From: Vagococcus allomyrinae
GTDB taxonomy: Bacteria > Bacillota > Bacilli > Lactobacillales > Vagococcaceae
Assembly (NCBI RefSeq): GCF_017829975.1
Contig: NZ_JAEEGA010000003.1
Coordinates: 248,001-312,000 of the forward strand
Direction of reading: 5' to 3'
Length of the DNA: 64,000 bases
The notes below the pieces were generated by a model, which saw only the letters and a list, made by a program, of their open reading frames with translations, had not been told where the DNA came from and searched no databases. The first letter of the stretch is position 1. The number at the start of each line of letters is the position of its first letter. Below are positions 17,846-26,324 of the stretch, piece by piece. The position numbers and the translations under genes were made by a program.

Positions 17846-18754
17846 TTAAGCAGTTCGATCGTTTAGTGTGCTTTCGAGTAACTCGATATAACGATTTCCT
17901 AACGCTGACAAGTGTCCTTCCTGTTTTTGAATCCAAACTATTTGATGTTGCTGGATACTATCAATTGGAATTGAAAACAAAACATCGCGAGTAATCGAAC
18001 TGCTCATGATTCCTGAGCCAGTCAAATAGCTATCAGAGCCGATCAAAATATTAATAGCGCTAGTCCGATCACTCACAATCACCTTTTTAGCATGATTTTG
18101 TAACTCAAGGGGTTCTTCAGAAAAGTGACTGCTATCTTCCGCTTGTTCAAAGGTAATTGCAGGATAATTGCTTAACTGCTGATAGGTTACCAGCTTTTCC
18201 TTTGCCAAAGGATGGGCTTTCCCCACGTAAACATGAGGCTGAAATTCCAACAAACTAGTGGACCTCAAATTTTCTCGCTCAAAGAGTCGATACAACACTT
18301 TTGAATTAAACTCACTAATGTAAACAATGCCCATCTCACTAATATTATTGGCCACATCTTCAATAACTTTTTTCGTATCGGTCTCTAAAAAGCGGTAAGA
18401 AAAACTGTCACTGGTGGATTCCTTGATCAACTTGGCAAATGCTTCAGAGGCGAAATCATAATGTTGGCTGGAAACAGAAAAACGATTCTTTCGTGATTTA
18501 CGGTTGACATAGGTGTCTTCGATCAATGTCAACTGAGCCAAGACCTGTCGGCCATATTCAATAAATTCGGCCCCTTCTTCCGTCGGCTTCATCCCCCGCT
18601 TGGAGCGCAAAAAGATAGCCAAATCGATTTCTTCTTCCAAATCTTTAATAGCTGTCGAAATGGTTGAAGGCGCCACAAAAAGTGCCTTAGCCGCCTCATT
18701 GATCGTACCGTATTTAACAATGGAATCCATGTATTTTAGTTGTTGAATGTTCAT
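17846..18754 (-). CDS. LysR family regulator, paralogue of the gene at 15591
   Basis: 302 residues starting MNIQQLKYM, behind GGGGAT. HTH at about 1-60 (APSTISTAIKDLEEEI) and the effector domain with FSVSSQHYDFASEAF. The similarity to the LysR gene 1.3 kb away is evident along the whole length, so the two arose by duplication. It converges on the MetE-like gene and lies just after the luxS operon on the same strand. Likely target: methionine or sulfur genes in this block; effector unknown. Confidence 0.85.
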   Translation of the reverse strand: MNIQQLKYMDSIVKYGTINEAAKALFVAPSTISTAIKDLEEEIDLAIFLRSKRGMKPTEEGAEFIEYGRQVLAQLTLIEDTYVNRKSRKNRFSVSSQHYDFASEAFAKLIKESTSDSFSYRFLETDTKKVIEDVANNISEMGIVYISEFNSKVLYRLFERENLRSTSLLEFQPHVYVGKAHPLAKEKLVTYQQLSNYPAITFEQAEDSSHFSEEPLELQNHAKKVIVSDRTSAINILIGSDSYLTGSGIMSSSITRDVLFSIPIDSIQQHQIVWIQKQEGHLSALGNRYIELLESTLNDRTA

Positions 18755-18851
18755 GCTGTTTATCCCCTAGTCTCTGTCAGTTAACTTAATGACAGGTTGA
18801 TACCTCATTATACCTGATTAAGACGGACAAATTAACAAGTATTTTAGGTAC

Positions 18852-18896
18852 TCAAGAAGCCAAATAACTGCTTTTACGCAATCACTTGGCTCCTGA
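18852..18896 (-). terminator. Probable terminator of the luxS-pfs operon
   Basis: On the minus strand AGCCAAGTGATTGC pairs with GCAGTTATTTGGCT, including three G-U pairs. The T-run after it is short. Confidence 0.5.
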
Positions 18897-18906
18897 ATGA
18901 TGATGG

Positions 18907-19620
18907 TTAGTTAGTCACGTTTTCCTCAACTGCCTTTTGAATCAACAACTGAGTCTGTTCAAAAGCGTGATTGGCTGCCAAATTAATGTTAGCATCAAAG
19001 GCTTGAGGCGCATCTGTCCCGGCAATATCAGATATCCCTCGAATGTTTAATACTGGAATACGATAGAAACTTGCCACCTGAGCAATCGCCGTCCCTTCCA
19101 TATCTGAGGCTAAAGCTTTTGGAAAGGCCTCTTTGATTTGTTTGACCTGTCCTTGATTACTCATAAAAGAGTCGGCTGTCACAACCAAGCCTTTGATTCG
19201 CTTATATGAAGCTGGTTGCGGGAGTTGCTCAATCAGAGCTAGCCATCCCTGACTCACATCGTAACTGGCTGGCATTTGAGGCACTTGTCCCAATTCATAG
19301 TCAAAACCGGTGGCATCCACATCACTATAGCGAAATGATGTACCAACCACCACATCACCAACTGAGAGTTGGTCAGAAAAGCCTCCAGCAGAGCCAGTAT
19401 TGACAATGACATCTGGTGCGAACTGCTCACACAAGATCGCTGCTGCACTGCCGGCATTGACCTTGCCAATCCCTGTTTCCACTAAAAAAAGCTGATAATT
19501 TTGCTGATGAATGACTTCTTCAATTTTGATCTTCCCTTGGTGAAAGCGAGTCTCCACTTGATAAGAAGTGCGAAAAGGCCAAAGTTCCTCTTCCATTGCA
19601 GCGGCTATGGCTATTCTCAT
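18907..19620 (-). CDS. mtnN: 5'-Methylthioadenosine/S-adenosylhomocysteine nucleosidase
   Basis: 237 residues from ATG 19620 (MRIAIAAAMEEE), the standard Pfs start. Conserved motifs: VNTGSAGGF, and the C-terminal SDMEGTAIAQV with the catalytic Asp region (SDIAG). Pfs removes adenine from SAH and MTA, giving S-ribosylhomocysteine for LuxS. Its ATG overlaps the metQ stop (ATGA), so it is translationally coupled to metQ. Last gene of the T-box operon. Confidence 0.92.
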   Translation of the reverse strand: MRIAIAAAMEEELWPFRTSYQVETRFHQGKIKIEEVIHQQNYQLFLVETGIGKVNAGSAAAILCEQFAPDVIVNTGSAGGFSDQLSVGDVVVGTSFRYSDVDATGFDYELGQVPQMPASYDVSQGWLALIEQLPQPASYKRIKGLVVTADSFMSNQGQVKQIKEAFPKALASDMEGTAIAQVASFYRIPVLNIRGISDIAGTDAPQAFDANINLAANHAFEQTQLLIQKAVEENVTN

Positions 19621-20495
19621 TGAACTGCCTCCCACAAAGGCCTAATGTCTTCCTGAACATCGATCTTAGTACCGCCAAAATTTTCTTTGATATAGTCTTT
19701 GACTTCCTCGCTGTGAAATAAGGCAGCTAATTTCTGTAACTCTTGATCATCTTGACGGTCTTCCCTTGTGACCAGAACATTGATACTCGATTTAGTATTA
19801 TCGTCTACTTCTTCTTTAAAGATAGCATCTTCTAAAACATTTAAACCACCTTCAAAAGCCACCGTATTGCTAATCAAAGCCAAACCAACATCCTGCAAAA
19901 TGCGTGGCCCAGTCGTGTCATCGATTAACTTAAACTCCAAGTTCTTTGGGTTTTCAATCACATCAGACGGAGTACCTGTGCCATTATCAAAATCCTCAGC
20001 GAGCTTTATTAAGCCAGAAGCTTCCAACAACCGCAATCCCCGAGCTGTATTGGCTGGATTATCAGCAACTGCCACAATCGCCCCATCTTCAATCTCATCA
20101 ATGGACTTAAACTTATCTGAATAAATTCCCATCGGCTCAATATAAGTTGTCGCAATCGGAACCAATTTTTCATCTGGACTGTCATGATTAAAACTCACCA
20201 GATAGCCCAACGATTGAAAGGCATTAACATCTACTTGTTTTTCAACAGTCGCTGTGTTTAACAACGGGCCACCATCAATCACTTTAACCTCAATCTCCAA
20301 ACCGGCTTCTTCCGCCAAATCGGATGCCGCAATAAACTTCCATATTTCCGCATCACCGCCAACAGAACCAATAACAATGTTACTTTTTTTTTCCGCTGCG
20401 GCTCCTTCTGCTGTGTCTTCCTTAGTTTGTTTCCCACAAGCAGCTAATAATACGACTGCCCCTAAGACAATTATCCCGAAAAGTCTCTTTTTCAT
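19617..20495 (-). CDS. metQ: Methionine ABC transporter substrate-binding lipoprotein
   Basis: 292 residues. Lipoprotein signal peptide with lipobox VVLLAAC (Cys20), then a NlpA/MetQ domain containing NVNAFQSLGYL-like (VDVNAFQSLGYL) and VADNPANTARGLRLLEASG, characteristic of MetQ. It captures methionine outside the membrane. The ATPase and permease genes (metN, metP) are not in this window, so it must work with a transporter encoded elsewhere. Located between an SDR and pfs under the T-box. Confidence 0.9.
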   Translation of the reverse strand: MKKRLFGIIVLGAVVLLAACGKQTKEDTAEGAAAEKKSNIVIGSVGGDAEIWKFIAASDLAEEAGLEIEVKVIDGGPLLNTATVEKQVDVNAFQSLGYLVSFNHDSPDEKLVPIATTYIEPMGIYSDKFKSIDEIEDGAIVAVADNPANTARGLRLLEASGLIKLAEDFDNGTGTPSDVIENPKNLEFKLIDDTTGPRILQDVGLALISNTVAFEGGLNVLEDAIFKEEVDDNTKSSINVLVTREDRQDDQELQKLAALFHSEEVKDYIKENFGGTKIDVQEDIRPLWEAVQ

Positions 20496-20510
20496 ACTAT
20501 TTCCCTCTTT

Positions 20511-21281
20511 CTAGTGCATCGTCATACCACCCGTTACATTAATTGCTTGACCCGTTAAATAACTAGCCAAAGGACTGGCTAAAAACAACACCACATTGGC
20601 AACATCTGCCGGTTCACCAGTTCGACCTAAGGGGACCTGAGAACGATCTTCCGCCGCTACTTCCTCAGCTGTCATTCCCCGTAATTGACCGCCTTCAACC
20701 CGCTCTCGCCATTTCATCTCGGTTTCGATAATTCCTGGACAAACAGCATTAACTAAAATCCCGTCCACGGCAACTTCTATGGCCAAGGTTTTAGTTAGAC
20801 CAAGAACCGCATGCTTTGAAGCCACATAAGCCGACATGCCACGGTAACCATTTTTCCCTGCTTGCGAAGCTAATAATATAACGCGGCCTTGCTTACCAGC
20901 TGCCTTCATTTCTCTTACGACATATTTACACAACAAGTAGACACCTCGCGTGTTAACCCGCAAGACCTTATCAAAATCAGCAGTTTGGCTTTCCACTAAA
21001 AAATCCATCGTTGAAATTCCTGCGACAGCTACAAAAACATCTGGAATTAATCCCTGGGCTGTGATCGTCTCTACTAAGACTTTAACCGAAGCTTCCTCAG
21101 CCACATTGACATGGGTTTCATAAGCGCCATCTCCTCCTTTCGTCAAGCCCGCTTGATATTGAATATCCGCATCCAAAACGATGGCCTCTTCCCCAACAAA
21201 GGTCTGGCGAATAGCTGCGCCTATCCCTTGGGCCCCACCAACAATCAAAACAACTTTTCCCTTTAATTCAGAAAAAACCAT
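20511..21281 (-). CDS. SDR family oxidoreductase inside the luxS operon
   Basis: 256 residues. SDR signatures: VGGAQGIGAAI (cofactor loop), catalytic YVASK, and PGIIETEM after it. The family's substrates are ketones or alcohols; nothing here fixes it. It lies 11 bases downstream of luxS and 15 bases upstream of metQ, so it is co-regulated with methionine recycling. That placement is not part of the usual activated methyl cycle. A possible role is reduction of a product of LuxS (DPD) or a methylthio-ketone; this is speculation. Confidence 0.75.
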   Translation of the reverse strand: MVFSELKGKVVLIVGGAQGIGAAIRQTFVGEEAIVLDADIQYQAGLTKGGDGAYETHVNVAEEASVKVLVETITAQGLIPDVFVAVAGISTMDFLVESQTADFDKVLRVNTRGVYLLCKYVVREMKAAGKQGRVILLASQAGKNGYRGMSAYVASKHAVLGLTKTLAIEVAVDGILVNAVCPGIIETEMKWRERVEGGQLRGMTAEEVAAEDRSQVPLGRTGEPADVANVVLFLASPLASYLTGQAINVTGGMTMH

Positions 21282-21292
21282 CTCTTCACTCC

Positions 21293-21766
21293 TTAAACGA
21301 TATGTCGTTCAAATGGTAAATCGCTAATCCCTTGAGCCAACACTAGTTTTGCCCATTCTTTTGCCGAAAACAGCGAATGATCTTTGTAATTTCCACAACT
21401 TTTTGCGTCTGTTCCCTGAACATCTGACCATTCGATTTCCTCAACGATTTCCTTTAATGTTTCTTTTAATGCGATGGCCACATCCGTAGCAGAAATCTCG
21501 CCCCAAACAATTAAGTGGAACCCTGTTCGACAACCAAATGGCGACACATCAATGATACCTGCCAAACGATCTCGTAGTGAGGCCGCTAAAATGTGCTCCA
21601 ACGTATGAATGGCACCTGTAGGAATTTCTGCTTGGTTAGGTTGAGCAAAACGTAAATCATAATTCGTAATAATATCTCCCTTTGGTCCTTTTTCTGTTGC
21701 AATCACCCGAACGTACGGGGCAATCACCTTGTTGTGATCCAGTGTAAAACTTTCTACTTCTGCCAT
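21293..21766 (-). CDS. luxS: S-ribosylhomocysteine lyase
   Basis: 157 residues, usual LuxS length. The metal ligands are visible: His54 and His58 in HTLEH, with Glu57, and Cys124 in [12 protein letters not shown]. Cys79 in PFGCRTG is the catalytic cysteine. LuxS splits S-ribosylhomocysteine into homocysteine and DPD, the precursor of AI-2. It is the first gene after the T-box, so AI-2 output should rise when charged methionyl-tRNA is scarce. Confidence 0.95.
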   Translation of the reverse strand: MAEVESFTLDHNKVIAPYVRVIATEKGPKGDIITNYDLRFAQPNQAEIPTGAIHTLEHILAASLRDRLAGIIDVSPFGCRTGFHLIVWGEISATDVAIALKETLKEIVEEIEWSDVQGTDAKSCGNYKDHSLFSAKEWAKLVLAQGISDLPFERHIV

Positions 21767-21841
21767 GATAACTATCTCCTCTGCATTTTCTTTTTTTACA
21801 TTTATGACTAGTTAGCTTGTTCTCCTTTCAGCGCAACACAC

Positions 21842-21889
21842 AAAAAAGCCCCTTTGAACTTGCGCATTATACGCAAATACAAAGGGGCG
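21842..21889 (-). terminator. T-box regulated terminator
   Basis: Minus strand: AAGGGGC at the end of the hairpin and CCCCTTTG at its start, followed by six Ts. The 5' side lies next to the T-box bulge, so terminator and antiterminator are mutually exclusive. Confidence 0.85.
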
Positions 21890-22120
21890 AAATAATTTCG
21901 CGTTACCACCCTTATTCATGTTATCTTTACAAATAACATCTCGTCAGTTCCTGTTGAAACTCGGCAAGATAACGGTTGCTACCGACCAAAAGGCGTGAAC
22001 CTTGTGGTTGCTCAGAGCTCATCTTCACTCAATCAGTTAAGCCCCTTTCTCACCGTACCGGGTTCTCTTTCTTAACATCCTTGACCTACTCTTCTCTTCC
22101 ATGCATAACTATTCAAAATT
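21842..22120 (-). ncRNA. T-box leader, methionine specific
   Basis: On the minus strand the antiterminator box AGGGTGGTAACGCG is perfect (21899-21912). Upstream is a Stem I region with AGAGAACC and a specifier loop containing ATG (complement at 22020-22022) followed by A. The specifier and the gene content (luxS, metQ, pfs) both point to uncharged tRNA-Met as the signal. The arrangement is Stem I, a middle stem, antiterminator, then terminator. Confidence 0.9.
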
Positions 22121-22140
22121 TATAACTATTTTTTTAAAGT

Positions 22141-22169
22141 ATACTACAAAAAAAAGATATGTCAATTTT
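22141..22169 (-). promoter_or_regulatory. Promoter of the T-box operon
   Basis: Minus strand: TTGACA, then an almost pure T spacer of 16 bases, then TATACT running into the bases just below 22141. It sits directly upstream of the T-box leader. Confidence 0.75.
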
Positions 22170-22358
22170 AATTTCTTTTTTTGATTTACATCCCCTTAAC
22201 TAATCTTTCGCTCCTCTTTAGCAAATACCACTCAGAATCGAAGAATGACTTATTGCTCTCCATGTTATACAATAAAGAGAAGTAACAACTTAACCATTTA
22301 ACGGCAACGACCTTACTACTAGCGCGACTCAATCTGAGTTACACCAAAGGAGATAAAC

Positions 22359-22958
22359 ATGACCACCATTTATTTCGTCAGACATGCTCAACCAGATTTT
22401 ACTGTTCATGATGATGCTACTCGCCCTTTAAGCAACCAAGGAAAAGAAGACTGTCAAAAACTAATCGCATTTTTTCACCAAATCCCGATCGATCTGATGT
22501 TCAGTAGCCCCTTTAAGCGCGCTTATGACACTATCTGGCCCCTTGCACAATCTCGAAACACGATTATTACCACTATTGATGATTTAAGAGAGCGCAAAGT
22601 CTCCGACACATGGCTGACTGATTTTCCGACGTTTGCTTATCGTCAATGGCAGGATTTTTCATTTAAACTTGAACATGGCGAGTCTCTGGCAGAGGTCCAA
22701 TCTCGATCGATCCGGGTAATGAGCACTCTTTTAACAGACTACTCAGAAAAAACTCTGCTTATTGGCACTCACGGCACAGCTCTATCGACAATTATCAATT
22801 ACTATGATCAAAAGTTTGGCTTTGCCGAGTTTAACGCTATTAAAGCGATGATGCCTTGGATCGTTAAAATGAGCTTTGACGGAAATCATTGTGTGAATAT
22901 CGAGTCCTTTACCCTTAATAGGAATCAAGCATTTACAACCTATGCCATTTTTGACTAA
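22359..22958 (+). CDS. Histidine phosphatase family protein
   Basis: 199 residues. The phosphohistidine motif FVRHAQ is at residues 6-11, SSPFKRAYDT follows near 47-56, the second conserved His is in GTHGTAL. This is a phosphoglycerate-mutase-like phosphatase; many are broad phosphomonoesterases. It begins behind AAAGGAG and stands alone, divergent from the T-box operon. Substrate unknown. Confidence 0.82.
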   Translation: MTTIYFVRHAQPDFTVHDDATRPLSNQGKEDCQKLIAFFHQIPIDLMFSSPFKRAYDTIWPLAQSRNTIITTIDDLRERKVSDTWLTDFPTFAYRQWQDFSFKLEHGESLAEVQSRSIRVMSTLLTDYSEKTLLIGTHGTALSTIINYYDQKFGFAEFNAIKAMMPWIVKMSFDGNHCVNIESFTLNRNQAFTTYAIFD

Positions 22959-22991
22959 ATGTACAACAAAAAATTCGCTCCGACTCCCTAA

Positions 22992-23034
22992 AAAAATAAG
23001 CCAGCCGCTGTCAATTATTGACGGCGGCTGGCGG
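22992..23034 (-). terminator. Terminator of the unknown gene at 23060
   Basis: GCCAGCCGCTGTCAA and TTGACGGCGGCTGGC form a 15-bp stem with one wobble pair. Minus-strand read-through ends in TTATTTTTTT. Confidence 0.8.
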
Positions 23035-23059
23035 CTTAGGACACTATTTATAAAAAAAA

Positions 23060-23575
23060 CTAATCTTCATACTTTAATTTTTCAAGCAATGCAATTTCGG
23101 AGCTTTCTATTTCGATTAATTTAATCTCCTGCTTACAAAATATCGAAATACCGTTATTAAAATAATCACTGGAATATTCATTAAAAAAAACATAGTCATT
23201 TTCCACTCTTTGAATTCTTCCGTAAACCCTGCTCTTTTCGCCAATTTCCAAGCCTAAAAAACGATCCTTCTCCAAGTGATAAGACAATAATCGATCGACA
23301 TCTAAGTAAATCTCTTTTTCAAAAGTACTAAGATAATTAATGACTGGGGAATCAAATCTTGCAAGATAAAGGGTATCATAGCGGATTTTAGTGATATCGT
23401 TTATCTTACCTATGATAAAGCCGTTGTTTGCTCCTTCTTTGGTAAATGTCTGAGTCACATACATCTTTTCATCAAAATCAAGCAAGTAACAACTATTAAT
23501 TTGATCCGTGATTTTTTCGGTGTAAATTTCTAAAAGTGTTTCTTCAGGTATTTTTGCTAAAATTGTATTGTCCAT
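23060..23575 (-). CDS. Unknown protein with two similar beta-rich halves
   Basis: 171 residues from ATG 23575, which has GAGGG seven bases before it (a TTG at 23581 is too close to the site). I do not recognise it. Two segments look alike: residues near 50-65 (NNGFIIGKINDITKI) and near 140-155 (NNGISIFCKQEIKLI), each after a strand-rich stretch. That suggests a tandem small-barrel fold. It is acidic, has no signal or membrane helix, and lies alone next to a degenerate phosphatase gene. Function unknown. Confidence 0.6.
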   Translation of the reverse strand: MDNTILAKIPEETLLEIYTEKITDQINSCYLLDFDEKMYVTQTFTKEGANNGFIIGKINDITKIRYDTLYLARFDSPVINYLSTFEKEIYLDVDRLLSYHLEKDRFLGLEIGEKSRVYGRIQRVENDYVFFNEYSSDYFNNGISIFCKQEIKLIEIESSEIALLEKLKYED

Positions 23576-23847
23576 TCTCAATCCCTCATATTCATTTTAA
23601 CTATCTCTAAAACCCTAAACTGTTCATTCTCCCCAAAATGACCGTTTTTTATATTATTCCCCCTCTTAGACAAAACCCAAACCATTGACAAAAATTCCTT
23701 TCCCATTTTTAAATTAGTACATTATTTGCCATTCAAATTATACCTTAAAAATCAGAAATTTACTTTTTTCACGCTTGCAAACGATCGTTATTTAATAAAT
23801 TATCACCTACTTAATAAAAAGACGATAAATCGCCAGTATTCTTTCTT

Positions 23848-24225
23848 TTATTCCTTCAAAAAAGCCACCCACGCTTTAGACAGACGATGAATTCTGTGAA
23901 CACTTTGCCAATATTTCTTCGTGTAAATAGAGTCGGCTACACTAAGTGCTGTTTCAGTATTGGAAACGCTGGTAAATAAATAACTGTACTCTTCTAATTT
24001 TTTATCACCAATAAACACAGACTGATGACCGCTAGCCTCACACCCAAACCATTTTAACCCTCTCGCAATTTTAGGATGAATATTTCTACCACTGCTTTCT
24101 TTTAAAAGACCAGCAGATTCTATCTGAATCGTGTCATTGCCCTCTTCTGCAAGCATCTTCTTTAATAAATAATGAGCCGCTGGCGAAGGGCAAATATTCC
24201 CCTGACAAACAATGAGTAGTTTCAT
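23848..24225 (-). CDS. Degenerate low-molecular-weight phosphotyrosine phosphatase-like protein
   Basis: 125 residues; active family members are about 150. The P-loop C-x5-R reads CQGNICPS here: Cys7 is present but the phosphate-binding Arg is Pro13. A single G-to-C change (CGT to CCT) explains it. The C-terminal part lacks the usual DP acid motif. It is either a pseudoenzyme that binds a partner, or a gene in decay. Starts at an ATG behind GTGGGGG-like sequence; no operon partner. Confidence 0.7.
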   Translation of the reverse strand: MKLLIVCQGNICPSPAAHYLLKKMLAEEGNDTIQIESAGLLKESSGRNIHPKIARGLKWFGCEASGHQSVFIGDKKLEEYSYLFTSVSNTETALSVADSIYTKKYWQSVHRIHRLSKAWVAFLKE

Positions 24226-24410
24226 TTACTTCCCCCACATTTCTTTCTGTCCTTAACTTACAATAAATTCCACGTTCGTGTCAACTTTTTTTAGGCCATC
24301 CTTAATAAATATTCTACAAACTTAAACTTATACCGCAATTATTCCTCGTTTGCGCTCAAATACCGAGTCTTTTCAGACCCATTTTGGCAATTTCAAATTT
24401 AGCTTTCTCA

Positions 24411-24452
24411 AAAAAAACTGATACACAACTTTTTACAAAGTCGCGTATCAGT
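24411..24452 (-). terminator. Terminator of the ABC exporter operon
   Basis: Minus strand ACTGATACGCGACTT pairs with AAGTTGTGTATCAGT (three G-U pairs), followed by eight Ts. Confidence 0.85.
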
Positions 24453-24469
24453 TACATTAGTACTATTTT

Positions 24470-26308
24470 TTATTCTTCAACTTCTTCGAATTGTGAATTG
24501 TATAGAGAGGCGTAGTAGCCACCTTCCGCTAGCAATTCTTCGTGTGTCCCTTGTTCTTTGATGTCACCATCTTGCATATAAAGAATCTTATCCGCATCTT
24601 TGATGGTTGAAAGACGATGGGCAATCACGAAAGAGGTTCGACCAGCCATTAAATTGTTCATCGCTTCTTGAATCAAACTCTCAGTCCGAGTATCAACAGA
24701 AGATGTAGCTTCATCCAAAATCAAAATAGGTTTTTCTGCTAAAATCGCGCGAGCAATCGTCAGCAATTGTTTTTGCCCTTGAGAAATATTAGAAGACTCT
24801 TCGTTTAACTCCATGTTATAACCGCCAGGTAAGGTTTGAATAAAGTGATGGACATGGGCTGCCTTCGCAGCTTCATAGACTTCTTCATCACTCGCATCTA
24901 AGCGACCATAACGAAGATTGTCCATAATCGTTCCTTTGAAGAGCCAAGTATCCTGAAGAACCATCCCGATATTTTTACGCAAATCTGCACGGTTAAAGTC
25001 TTTGATATCGTAACCGTCGATTTTAATTGCCCCAGTATTCACATCGTAAAACCGCATTAACAGTTTTACCATGGTTGTTTTACCAGCACCAGTTGGTCCC
25101 ACAATCGCCACCATTTGGCCTGGTTCCACATGTGAACTAAAGTCATTGATGATAATTTTATCTGGTGTGTAACCAAAGTGCACGTGTTCGAAATCCACCA
25201 TGCCTTTTGCTTTGTCGATCATAACGGGGTTTTCAGCTAGCTGATCTTCTTCATCCTCACCGAGGAATTCAAAGACACGTTCAGCCGCTGCAGCCATGGA
25301 CTGCAACATATTTGAAACTTGAGCCAACTGAGCAATCGGTTGGGTTAAGTTTCGAACATATTGGATGAAAGCTTGAATGTCTCCCACTGTGATCGAGCCA
25401 TTGTAAGCCATAATCCCACCGACAATCGCCACCGCAACATAGCCTAGATTTCCAACAAAGTTCATGATAGGTTGCATTAAACCAGAAAGAAATTGTGATT
25501 TCCAGGCTGATTTAAACAGAATATCGTTTTGTTCTTTAAAATCTTTTAACGAATTTTCTTCTTCATTGAACAGGCGGACAATATTATAGCCTCCGATAGT
25601 TTCTTCGACTTTCCCATTGATCACACCCAAATACTCTTGTTGTGTCTTAAAGTATTTTTGAGAATTTTTTACCACAATCATGATCAAAATAAAGGATATT
25701 GGTACGATCAAAACTGCGATACCGGTCATCTTAACGGAGATCGACAGCATCATCACAATGACCCCTATGATGGTAAAGACTGATGTAATCAGTTGGGTAA
25801 TCGACTGATTCAGCGATTGTCCTAGTGTATCCACATCATTGGTAATCCGTGACAATACTTCACCGGTTGTCCGGCTTTCAAAATAGTTCATCGGCATGCG
25901 GTTAATTTTTTCAGAAATTTCTTTCCGCATGCGATAGGTAATTTTTTGAGAAATCGTCGACATAATCCATCCTTGGATAACCCCAAAGAGTGACGCAACT
26001 AGGTATAACCCTAACATAAATAGGAGGATGCCTCCGATTTTATCAAAATCAATACCACCGGTTCCTTGATATTTTTTGATTAACCCGTTAAATAACTCTG
26101 TAATAGCTTTTGACAGTATTTTAGGACCCCAAATATTAAAGATCGTTGACGCAATAGCAAAGATGATAACGAAGAACAAAGGAATTTTATAAGCTCCCAA
26201 GTAGGAAACTAATTTTTTGATGGTTCCTTTAAAATCTTTCGCTTTTTCTACTGGCGCAATCTGTCCAGGTCCGCCGCCACGAGGGCGATTTTGTTTTTTT
26301 TCTGGCAT
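24470..26308 (-). CDS. Heterodimeric ABC exporter, canonical-Walker subunit
   Basis: 612 residues: six-helix transmembrane domain (about 30-345), then an NBD. Walker A GPTGAGKTT, Walker B LILDEATSSVD with the catalytic Glu, and H-loop AHRLS are intact. The signature is ISQGQ instead of LSGGQ. In heterodimers this pairs with the degenerate Walker set of the partner. The subunit follows its partner by 16 bases. It resembles LmrD/BmrD/YfiC-type multidrug or lipid exporters. Confidence 0.88.
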   Translation of the reverse strand: MPEKKQNRPRGGGPGQIAPVEKAKDFKGTIKKLVSYLGAYKIPLFFVIIFAIASTIFNIWGPKILSKAITELFNGLIKKYQGTGGIDFDKIGGILLFMLGLYLVASLFGVIQGWIMSTISQKITYRMRKEISEKINRMPMNYFESRTTGEVLSRITNDVDTLGQSLNQSITQLITSVFTIIGVIVMMLSISVKMTGIAVLIVPISFILIMIVVKNSQKYFKTQQEYLGVINGKVEETIGGYNIVRLFNEEENSLKDFKEQNDILFKSAWKSQFLSGLMQPIMNFVGNLGYVAVAIVGGIMAYNGSITVGDIQAFIQYVRNLTQPIAQLAQVSNMLQSMAAAAERVFEFLGEDEEDQLAENPVMIDKAKGMVDFEHVHFGYTPDKIIINDFSSHVEPGQMVAIVGPTGAGKTTMVKLLMRFYDVNTGAIKIDGYDIKDFNRADLRKNIGMVLQDTWLFKGTIMDNLRYGRLDASDEEVYEAAKAAHVHHFIQTLPGGYNMELNEESSNISQGQKQLLTIARAILAEKPILILDEATSSVDTRTESLIQEAMNNLMAGRTSFVIAHRLSTIKDADKILYMQDGDIKEQGTHEELLAEGGYYASLYNSQFEEVEE

Positions 26309-26324
26309 TATATTCGCTCCTCCT

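Noticed and set aside
22141-22358. AT-rich stretch as a replication origin
   Set aside because: No DnaA boxes or iterons; the A/T runs belong to the T-box operon promoter.
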